Program-made: the position numbers and the translations under genes | Shown: in pieces, positions 5,806 through 11,387 of the stretch | Layout: each line of letters opens with the position of its first letter | How positions within the stretch are numbered: the stretch's first letter is position 1 | The notes under the pieces: generated by a model | The model's input: only the letters and a program-made list of their open reading frames with translations | Told to the model about the DNA's origin: nothing | Databases searched by the model: none | Source: Clostridiales bacterium | GTDB taxonomy: Bacteria; Bacillota; Clostridia; Oscillospirales; Oscillospiraceae | DNA length: 11,387 nt | Direction of reading: 5' to 3' | NCBI GenBank assembly: GCA_020861055.1 | Contig: JAJBTD010000227.1 | Span: 1-11,387, forward strand

Positions 5806-7743
5806 ATGGCAAATACGGCAAATAACAGCCGCCCCGCCGGTAAGGGCGGCCCGGGCAGACGCCCCGTCTCCATGAAGATCGACCGGAATCAGCTCAAGTC
5901 CCTGGGCCGGGTCATGGGCTATGTGACGAAGACCTATAAGGGCTGCTGCATCATCGTGGTGCTGTGCATCCTTATCACGGCACTGACCACCCTGGCCGCC
6001 ACCCTGTTCATGCGGACGCTGATCGACGACTATATCGGCCCCTTGGTGGCTGCGGCCACCCCGGACTTCGCCCCCCTGGCCCAGGCGCTGATGCGGCTGG
6101 CCGCTATCCTGCTGGTGGGCGTGTGCTGCTCCTACGCCAGGAGCCGTATCATGGTCAACGTCAGCCAGGGCACCCTGAAGTGGCTGCGTATCGACCTGTT
6201 CACCAATATGGAGTCCCTGCCCATCAAGTACTTTGACACCCATGCCCACGGCGACATCATGTCGGTCTACACCAACGACGTGGACACCATGCGGCAGGTC
6301 ATCAGCGAGAGCACCCCTCAGCTCATCAACTCGGTCATCACCCTTGTCTCCACCTTTGTCAGCATGATCGTCCTCAGCGTCCCTCTGACCCTGGTGTCGG
6401 TGGCCATGGTGGCGGTGATGCTCCTGGTCAGCACCCGGCTCAGCGGCGTGTCCGGCAGCTACTTCACCCGGCAGCAGCGGGACCTGGGCACCGTCAACGG
6501 CTATATCGAGGAGATGATGCAGGGCCAGAAGGTGGTCAAGGTGTTCTGTCACGAGGACAAGAGCCTGGAGCAGTTCCGGGAGCTGAACGAGCAGCTCCGG
6601 GACAGCGCCAACAACGCCAACAAGATCGCCAACATCATGATGCCCATCAACAACAATCTGGGCCATATCAGCTATGTCCTCTGCGCTGTGGTAGGTGCGG
6701 TGCTGGCGCTGAACGGCAACTTTGGCCTGACCATCGGCACCCTGGTCTCCTTCCTGTCGCTGAACAAGAGCTTCTCCCAGCCCATCGCCCAGATCTCCCA
6801 GCAGTTGGGCAGCATCGTCATGGCCTCCGCCGGCGCAGACCGGGCCTTCTCCCTGTTGGACGCACAGCCGGAGGTGGACAACGGCTATGTGGAACTGGTC
6901 AACGCGAAGGAAAACCCGGACGGCACCCTCACCGAGACCTCGGAAAAGACAGGCGTCTGGGCATGGAAGCATTTCCACAAGGCGGACGGCACCACTACCT
7001 ATGTACGTCTGGAGGGCGACGTGACCTTCGACGGGGTGGACTTCGGCTATAATGACGATAAGATGGTGCTCCACGACATCCGGATGTACGCCACTCCGGG
7101 CCAGAAGATCGCCTTTGTCGGCTCCACCGGCGCAGGCAAGACCACCATCACCAACCTGATCAACCGCTTCTATGACATCCAGGACGGCAAGATCCGGTAT
7201 GACGGCATCAACATCAACAAGATCAAGAAGCCGGACCTCCGCCGGTCCCTGGGCATCGTCCTCCAGGACACCCATCTGTTCACCGGCACCGTCATGGACA
7301 ACATCCGCTACGGGCGGCTGGACGCCACCGACGAGGAGTGCATCCAGGCGGCACGTCTGGCCAACGCAGACGGCTTTATCCGCCGCCTGCCCGACGGGTA
7401 CCAGACCATGCTCACCGGGGACGGCAGCAACCTGTCCCAGGGCCAGCGGCAGCTGCTGGCCATTGCCAGGGCGGCCGTGGCCGATCCCCCGGTGCTGATC
7501 CTGGACGAGGCCACCTCCTCCATCGACACCCGGACGGAGCGGCTGGTGCAGGAGGGCATGGACGCTCTGATGAAGGGGCGCACCTCCTTCGTCATTGCCC
7601 ACCGGCTCTCCACTGTCCGCAACGCCGACTGCATCATGGTGCTGGAACAGGGCCGCATCATCGAGCGGGGCACCCACGACCAGCTCATCGAGCAGAAGGG
7701 CAAATATTACCAGCTCTATACCGGCAACGCCATCACGGCGTAA
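5806..7743 (+). CDS. ABC exporter half-transporter, catalytic subunit (LmrD/BmrD-like)
   Basis: A 645-residue partner of the preceding subunit. It has a polar N-terminal tail of about 40 residues, membrane helices at about 45-68, 97-115, 170-210 and 283-335, and a nucleotide-binding domain from about 400. All catalytic motifs are intact: Walker A G439-STGAGKT446, Q-loop Q487, signature LSQGQ (543-547), Walker B VLILD567 with catalytic E568, D-loop SSID and H599. An extra segment of about 40 residues (360-400, with WAWKHFH) between the membrane and ATPase parts is typical of the longer subunit of BmrCD-type pairs. AAAGGAG lies 12 nt before the ATG, a long but usable spacing. The gene follows its partner by 24 nt and ends just before a strong terminator. 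The heterodimer is inferred from gene pairing and from one degenerate plus one canonical site. Confidence 0.94.
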   Translation: MANTANNSRPAGKGGPGRRPVSMKIDRNQLKSLGRVMGYVTKTYKGCCIIVVLCILITALTTLAATLFMRTLIDDYIGPLVAAATPDFAPLAQALMRLAAILLVGVCCSYARSRIMVNVSQGTLKWLRIDLFTNMESLPIKYFDTHAHGDIMSVYTNDVDTMRQVISESTPQLINSVITLVSTFVSMIVLSVPLTLVSVAMVAVMLLVSTRLSGVSGSYFTRQQRDLGTVNGYIEEMMQGQKVVKVFCHEDKSLEQFRELNEQLRDSANNANKIANIMMPINNNLGHISYVLCAVVGAVLALNGNFGLTIGTLVSFLSLNKSFSQPIAQISQQLGSIVMASAGADRAFSLLDAQPEVDNGYVELVNAKENPDGTLTETSEKTGVWAWKHFHKADGTTTYVRLEGDVTFDGVDFGYNDDKMVLHDIRMYATPGQKIAFVGSTGAGKTTITNLINRFYDIQDGKIRYDGININKIKKPDLRRSLGIVLQDTHLFTGTVMDNIRYGRLDATDEECIQAARLANADGFIRRLPDGYQTMLTGDGSNLSQGQRQLLAIARAAVADPPVLILDEATSSIDTRTERLVQEGMDALMKGRTSFVIAHRLSTVRNADCIMVLEQGRIIERGTHDQLIEQKGKYYQLYTGNAITA

Positions 7744-7758
7744 GCCCGGAGAGACAGA

Positions 7759-7806
7759 CGCAGACCCGGCGGGGAGAGATCTCCCTGCCGGGTCTGCGCT
7801 GTTTTT
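7759..7806 (+). terminator. Rho-independent terminator of the marR-ABC operon
   Basis: A 12-bp perfect outer stem (7759-7770 with 7787-7798) continues into a 6-bp inner stem that includes one G-U pair and is closed by AGAT. TTTTT follows at 7802-7806, 3 nt after the stem. It starts 15 nt after the second ABC gene stop and ends just before the stop of the convergent methyltransferase gene. No T-run follows on the minus side, so it mainly serves the rightward operon. Confidence 0.92.
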
Positions 7807-7811
7807 GACGA

Positions 7812-8933
7812 TCAGACCTTCCCATACTGGAACAGGTCGCACTTGATCATTCCGTTATAGAGCTTCCGCTTTTTCTTCGCCCGCTGGCCGAAGGCCTCCT
7901 CAAATTCTGTGTGGGAGGAGAGGATGCTCACCCGCCAGCCCTCCGGGAGACGGCGGACGGCGGCTCCAAAGGTGTGGTACAGCCGGGCGGCCTCCTCCTT
8001 TTCCAGCAGCCGCTCTCCGTAGGGGGGATTGGTCACCACCCGTCCATAGGGCTCATGGGCGTAGAACCGTCCGGCGTCTGCCACCTCAAAGCGGACGGTG
8101 TCCTCCACCTCGGCTTTGACGGCGTTTTCCTGGGCGATGCGGACGGCGTTGGCGTCGATGTCGCCGCCCCAGATATCGTATACCCGGTCATACTCCTGAT
8201 CCAGCGCCTCCTCTACGGCGTCCATCCAGAAGCGGCTGTCTACGATGTCCCATTTCTGGGCGGCAAAGCGGCGGTTCAGGCCGGGAGCGCGGTTTTTGGC
8301 GATGAGAGCCGCCTCAATGCAGATGGTGCCGGACCCGCAGAAGGGGTCGCAGAAGGGGTCCAGCCCCCGGTATTTGGACAGCAGCACCATGGCGGCGGCC
8401 AGCGTCTCCCGGAGGGGAGCCTCTACCCCCACCGCCCGATAGCCCCGCTTGTACAGCCCAGGGCCGGAGGTGTCCAGGCACAGGTACACCTCGTCCTTCA
8501 TGATGGAGAATTGAATTTGATACCGCTCCCCGGTCTCCGGGAGCCACTCTAGACCGTAGGCCCGGCAGAGGCGCTGGGAAACTGCCTTTTTCACAATGGA
8601 CTGACAGGCGGGGACGGAGTGGAGCTGGGAGCTGATGGAGTAGCCCTTCACTGGGCTCTCCCCGTCCCGGGGAATGATGTCCTCCCAGGGGACGGACAGG
8701 ACCCCCTGGAACAGCTCCTCAAAGGTCTCCGCATGGAACCGGGCCAGCACCAGCAGCACCCTGGCCCCACAGCGAAGCTGAATATTCATCCGGGGCAGGT
8801 CGGCCAGAGTACCCTTGCAGAACACCCGGCCATTTTCCGCCCGCACCTCCGGGAGCTTTAGCCTGATCAGCTCGTCGGCCACCAGACGCTCCAGCCCCAG
8901 CAGACAGGGGACCATATATTTCACTTGTTCCAT
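7812..8933 (-). CDS. THUMP-domain class I SAM-dependent rRNA methyltransferase (RlmL/YpsC-like)
   Basis: A 373-residue cytoplasmic RNA methyltransferase. The N-terminal part to about residue 155 is a ferredoxin-like plus THUMP RNA-binding region. The Rossmann methyltransferase follows, with P173-LRETLAA, motif I DPFCGSGT (196-203), an acidic SAM-binding GGDID (256-260) and the catalytic NPPYGER (302-308). In E. coli the related N-terminal half of RlmL makes N2-methyl-G2445 in 23S rRNA; this protein lacks the second RlmK methyltransferase half, as is usual in Firmicutes. I chose ATG at 8933, with AAAGGA 9 nt upstream, over an in-frame GTG at 8957, because that GTG overlaps the -10 box of the promoter. 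The gene is convergent with the ABC operon and divergent from the NfeD gene. The exact target base is inferred from homology. Confidence 0.92.
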   Translation of the reverse strand: MEQVKYMVPCLLGLERLVADELIRLKLPEVRAENGRVFCKGTLADLPRMNIQLRCGARVLLVLARFHAETFEELFQGVLSVPWEDIIPRDGESPVKGYSISSQLHSVPACQSIVKKAVSQRLCRAYGLEWLPETGERYQIQFSIMKDEVYLCLDTSGPGLYKRGYRAVGVEAPLRETLAAAMVLLSKYRGLDPFCDPFCGSGTICIEAALIAKNRAPGLNRRFAAQKWDIVDSRFWMDAVEEALDQEYDRVYDIWGGDIDANAVRIAQENAVKAEVEDTVRFEVADAGRFYAHEPYGRVVTNPPYGERLLEKEEAARLYHTFGAAVRRLPEGWRVSILSSHTEFEEAFGQRAKKKRKLYNGMIKCDLFQYGKV

Positions 8934-8957
8934 TCGACCACATCCTTTATCTTCCAC

Positions 8958-8986
8958 AGTATAGCCGATTTTACCGCCAATGGCAA
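8958..8986 (-). promoter_or_regulatory. Promoter of the rRNA methyltransferase gene
   Basis: On the minus strand TTGCCA (8981-8986) and TATACT (8958-8963) are separated by 17 bp. The predicted start near 8951 leaves a leader of about 18 nt holding the AAAGGA ribosome site. This supports the ATG at 8933 as the true start. Confidence 0.8.
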
Positions 8987-9049
8987 AGGGTTTTCCGTGA
9001 ACGGAGAAAATTCGGGTGTCTGAAACCCGTCTGTACTTTCAAAAAATGA

Positions 9050-9078
9050 TTTACATTTCCCAGGGGATATGATATGAT
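9050..9078 (+). promoter_or_regulatory. Promoter of the NfeD-SPFH operon
   Basis: TTTACA (9050-9055) and TATGAT (9073-9078) have a 17-bp spacer and one mismatch each to consensus. The predicted start near 9085 gives a leader of about 30 nt. Between this and the divergent methyltransferase promoter is only a weak 5-bp hairpin (9013-9029). Confidence 0.8.
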
Positions 9079-9114
9079 GACCTTGTAAACCGCTGTGAAA
9101 GGAGGCAACGGTCA

Positions 9115-9576
9115 ATGACACCAACGGTATTTTGGGTGATCGCCATCGTCGTATTTGCCATCGTAGAGGGGGTCACGGTAGGACTTGCCTCGATCTGGTT
9201 CGTGGTGGGGGCGCTGGCGGCGCTGGTCGCCAGTCTGATTACATCCAACGTGTGGATTCAGGCAGCAGTCTTCCTGGCGGTGTCTATCCTGTCTCTGGCG
9301 GCGTTCAAGCCGCTGGCGGTGCGGTACCTGACGCCGAAGGGAGGCAAGGCGGCCACCAACATCGACAGCATCATCGGCCAGGAGGCGGTCGTCCGGGAGG
9401 ACATCTGCAACCTGGAAAACCGGGGCCAGGTCAAGATCAGGGGCCTGGAGTGGTCCGCCCTGTCCGAAACGGGGGAAGATATCCCCGCCGGAACGGTGGT
9501 CGTGGTGGATCGCATCGAAGGGGTGCGGGTGTATGTACACCCCGTCTCGGTGGAGTCCGCAAGTACGCAAGTATAA
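9115..9576 (+). CDS. NfeD-like membrane protein with C-terminal OB fold
   Basis: A 153-residue protein of the short NfeD class (NfeD1b type, like B. subtilis YuaF or YqeZ C-terminus), which works next to stomatin/flotillin-type SPFH proteins in membrane organisation. Residues 5-22, 24-43 and 47-66 are hydrophobic and probably cross the membrane. After a KGGK linker, a small beta-barrel OB domain (about 84-145) shows the family pattern GQEAVV, GQVKIRGLEWSALS, IPAGTVVVV and IEGVRVYV. It lacks the serine-protease (ClpP-like) domain of long NfeD proteins. AAAGGAGG is 9 nt before the ATG. The SPFH gene follows after 21 nt with its own AAAGGAG, so the two are one operon. The family is secure; the molecular role is poorly known. 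Confidence 0.9.
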   Translation: MTPTVFWVIAIVVFAIVEGVTVGLASIWFVVGALAALVASLITSNVWIQAAVFLAVSILSLAAFKPLAVRYLTPKGGKAATNIDSIIGQEAVVREDICNLENRGQVKIRGLEWSALSETGEDIPAGTVVVVDRIEGVRVYVHPVSVESASTQV

Positions 9577-9597
9577 GAAGAGAAAGGAGACTGTCTC

Positions 9598-10503
9598 ATG
9601 GAAATTATCGCATTGATCGTTTTGATCATTTTGGTTTTGCTGATTCTGATCAAAAATATCGTCATCGTCCGCCAGTCCCAGGCCTATGTGGTGGAGCGCC
9701 TGGGGGCCTTCTCCGCCGTGTGGGGCGTGGGCATCCACTTCAAGGTACCTTTTATCGAGCGGGTGGCCAAGGCCGTCTCCCTGAAGGAGCAGATCGCGGA
9801 CTTCCCCCCTCAGCCGGTGATCACCAAGGACAATGTCACCATCCAGATCGACACCGTCCTCTTCTTCCAGATCACCGACCCCAAGTTGTACACCTATGGC
9901 GTGGAGCATCCCATGGCGGCCATCGAAAACCTGACCGCCACCACCCTGCGTAACATTATCGGCGACCTGGAGCTGGACCAGTCCCTGACCAGCCGCGACA
10001 TCATCAACTCCCAGATGCGGGCTATCCTGGACGAGGCCACCGACCCCTGGGGCATCAAGGTCAACCGGGTGGAGCTGAAAAACATTCTCCCGCCCAAGGA
10101 GATCCAGGACGCCATGGAGCGCCAGATGAAGGCCGAGCGGGAGCGCCGGGACCAGATCCTCCAGGCCGAGGGCAAGAAGCAGAGCCAGCTTCTGGTGGCC
10201 GAGGGCGAGCGTCAGTCCGTCATCCTCAAGGCGGAGGCCAGCAAGGAGGCCAAGCTGCTGGAGGCCGAGGCCCAGGCTCAGGCTGTCCTCAAGGTGCAGG
10301 AGGCCACCGCTCAGGCCATCCGTCTGCTCAACGAGGCGAACCCCTCCGACGGCGTCATCAAGATTCGGGCGCTGGAGGCGTTTACCGCCGCCGCCGACGG
10401 CAAGGCCACCAAGATCATCATCCCCTCCGAGATTCAGTCCCTAGCAGGTTTGGCAGAGGGCCTGAAGGCCGTGGTGGACTCCGAGGAGCCGAAAGCAGAG
10501 TGA
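9598..10503 (+). CDS. SPFH/Band 7 (stomatin-like, paraslipin) membrane protein
   Basis: A 301-residue stomatin-family scaffold that oligomerises on the inner face of the membrane and groups proteins into microdomains. It has one N-terminal membrane helix (about 3-19). The SPFH domain spans about 22-180, with the hallmark QAYVVERLGAFSAVWGVGIH (28-47), VITKDNVTIQIDTVLFFQITDP (74-95) and GIKVNRVELKNILPP (152-166). A long Ala/Glu/Gln-rich coiled coil follows (about 172-248), then a conserved tail with KIIIPSEIQSLAG (272-284). The length is normal. AAAGGAG lies 8 nt before the ATG. It is second in the NfeD pair, and a strong terminator lies 33 nt after the stop. It most resembles the paraslipin (slipin-2/QmcA) group rather than flotillin, which is longer. 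Confidence 0.93.
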   Translation: MEIIALIVLIILVLLILIKNIVIVRQSQAYVVERLGAFSAVWGVGIHFKVPFIERVAKAVSLKEQIADFPPQPVITKDNVTIQIDTVLFFQITDPKLYTYGVEHPMAAIENLTATTLRNIIGDLELDQSLTSRDIINSQMRAILDEATDPWGIKVNRVELKNILPPKEIQDAMERQMKAERERRDQILQAEGKKQSQLLVAEGERQSVILKAEASKEAKLLEAEAQAQAVLKVQEATAQAIRLLNEANPSDGVIKIRALEAFTAAADGKATKIIIPSEIQSLAGLAEGLKAVVDSEEPKAE

Positions 10504-10535
10504 CCTCAACTGTAAGCAGACCGATTGAAACGCGC

Positions 10536-10570
10536 ACCGAGCCGTCTGGAAAACCAGACGGCTCGGTTTT
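10536..10570 (+). terminator. Rho-independent terminator of the NfeD-SPFH operon
   Basis: A perfect 14-bp stem (arms 10536-10549 and 10554-10567) with an AAAA loop, running into TTTT (10567-10570), then GTCC and a second TTTT. It lies 33 nt after the SPFH stop. The second T-run is reused as part of the -35 region of the next gene. Confidence 0.94.
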
Positions 10571-10574
10571 GTCC

Positions 10575-10603
10575 TTTTCAACGGCGGAAAAGTCTGCTAC
10601 AAT
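10575..10603 (+). promoter_or_regulatory. Promoter of the FliB-like gene
   Basis: TTTTCA (10575-10580, four of six matches) and TACAAT (10598-10603, five of six) have a 17-bp spacer. It directly follows the preceding terminator, so the FliB-like gene is a separate transcription unit. The predicted start near 10610 gives a very short leader with AGGAG at 10615-10619. Confidence 0.7.
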
Positions 10604-10627
10604 GGGGAGACGAGAGGAGATGGGAAA

Positions 10628-11353
10628 ATGGTCGTCACCATGCCCGGCTATTATGAACAGTTTCAGTGTCTGGCCTCAGCCTGCCGGGACAACTGCTGCC
10701 GTACCGGATGGGAGATTGTGGTGGACGAGGGGACGGTGGACTATTATCGCTCCCTCCCAGAGCCGCAGCGCAGCCGCATTTTGTCTGCCCTGGGCCGGGA
10801 TGAGGAGGGGGACGCCTTTATCCGCCCCCAAAACGGCCAGTGTCCCTTCCTGACGGAACAGGGCCTGTGCGGACTGGTGCTGGAGCTGGGGGAGGAACAC
10901 ATCGGAGAGATTTGCGCGCTCCACCCCCGCTATCGGGAGTGGTTCCCAGACCGGATGGAGATCGGCGTGGGCCTGTGCTGTGAGGAGGCTGCCCGGCTCA
11001 TCCTCTCTGACCCGGAGCCTTGCGCCTTTGTAAGTTATCTCACCGACGCGGAGGAGGACGAGGAGTCGCTGCCCCTCTATCTGCCCCTGCTGGAGCTGCG
11101 GGACCGGCTGTTTGAAATCGTCCAGGACCGCACCCGTCCTCTGAGCCTGCGCTGGGCGGAGGCACTCCGCCTGACCCAGACGGCACAGAGGGCGATGAAT
11201 GAAAACCGACTTCCCGTTCCGGAGGCCGGGCCGGATACCCTGGCGGCAGCTCCTACTTCCTGGCAGACTGTCCTGGCCGCCCTGCTGGACGCCCATCTGG
11301 AGATGGAGGTGCTGGAGCCGGAGTGGGGTCGGGAGTTGTCCCGGCTGCGGTAA
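10628..11353 (+). CDS. fliB: FliB-like (flagellin lysine-N-methylase family) Cys-rich protein, apparently short
   Basis: A 241-residue protein of the FliB/YkgJ-type Cys-cluster family. FliB methylates lysines of flagellin in Salmonella, but many clostridial members occur without flagella and have no proven substrate. The N-terminal family block is clear: MPGYYEQFQCLASACRDNCC (5-24) with C14, C19, C23 and C24, then NGQCPFLTEQGLCGLVLELG (69-88), EICALHPRYREW (94-105) and GVGLCCEEAARLIL (113-126). These ten or so cysteines probably bind a metal cluster. AGGAG lies 8 nt before the ATG. From memory, relatives usually continue 100 or more residues beyond the point where this one stops (LEPEWGRELSRLR), so it may be C-terminally truncated. 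The 34 nt after the stop hold no separate gene. Family likely; function uncertain. Confidence 0.75.
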   Translation: MVVTMPGYYEQFQCLASACRDNCCRTGWEIVVDEGTVDYYRSLPEPQRSRILSALGRDEEGDAFIRPQNGQCPFLTEQGLCGLVLELGEEHIGEICALHPRYREWFPDRMEIGVGLCCEEAARLILSDPEPCAFVSYLTDAEEDEESLPLYLPLLELRDRLFEIVQDRTRPLSLRWAEALRLTQTAQRAMNENRLPVPEAGPDTLAAAPTSWQTVLAALLDAHLEMEVLEPEWGRELSRLR

Positions 11354-11387
11354 AATATGGAGCCTTTGGACTGGCGTGGATTCGCTG

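Noticed and set aside
3925..7842. A minus-strand open frame of about 1300 codons opposite the ABC exporter genes
   Set aside because: It lies fully antisense to two well-conserved ABC genes. Its translation is rich in Val, Gly, His, Asp and Gln, as expected from reading GC-biased codons backwards, and shows no family motif. It is a codon-bias shadow.
8934..8957. An upstream GTG start adding eight residues to the rRNA methyltransferase
   Set aside because: The GTG overlaps the promoter -10 box (8958-8963 ends next to it) and would lie upstream of the predicted transcript start. The ATG at 8933 has AAAGGA at a proper distance.
9013..9029. Hairpin CGGGT / ACCCG between the methyltransferase and NfeD promoters
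   Set aside because: The stem is only 5 bp, there is no T-run, and it lies outside both predicted transcripts; probably chance.
9112..9909. A minus-strand frame opposite the NfeD and SPFH genes
   Set aside because: It is antisense to two conserved genes, and its His/Asp/Gln-rich repeats are typical shadow composition.

Overview
The window looks like chromosome from a GC-rich anaerobic Firmicute, most likely of the Oscillospiraceae (Flavonifractor/Intestinimonas-like). The reasons are strong G/C third positions, AGGAGG-type ribosome sites, TTGACA/TATAAT promoters, a reverse-type rubrerythrin next to a rubredoxin, and a FliB-type Cys-rich protein with no flagellar genes nearby. The genus is inference. 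I see no IS element, phage gene, CRISPR array, tRNA or rRNA.

Layout. (1) Positions 1-1072: a well-formed promoter drives a two-gene oxygen/peroxide-defence unit, a reverse rubrerythrin followed by a small rubredoxin at 836-991. The rubredoxin has an unusual C-P-C first metal knuckle. Hairpins follow. (2) 1183-2781: a metallo-beta-lactamase/beta-CASP nuclease of the CPSF73/RNase J type, transcribed rightward. It converges, with only 15 nt between, on (3) a leftward Amidase_6-type cysteine amidohydrolase at 2797-3297 that has no signal peptide. (4) 3442-7806: a MarR-family repressor and two ABC exporter half-transporters form one operon. Its promoter has a consensus -35 inside a 12+12 bp perfect inverted repeat, and a long-stem terminator closes it. 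The layout matches LmrCD/BmrCD-type heterodimeric multidrug exporters under a local, probably autoregulated, repressor. (5) 7812-8986 (minus): an RlmL/YpsC-type THUMP rRNA methyltransferase with its own promoter. (6) 9050-10570: an NfeD-like membrane OB-fold protein and an SPFH/stomatin-like protein, the usual membrane-microdomain pair, with promoter and terminator. (7) 10575-11353: a FliB-like lysine-N-methylase-family protein that appears to lack the usual C-terminal part.

Most of this is recognisable housekeeping and stress-response content. I find no clearly new multi-gene system. The points most worth checking are the C-X-C rubredoxin, the heavily degenerate ATP site in the first ABC subunit (natural, or a sequence error), the palindromic operator of the MarR/ABC operon, and the short FliB-like protein. 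Two long antisense reading frames (over 550 and 1300 codons) are codon-bias shadows, not genes.
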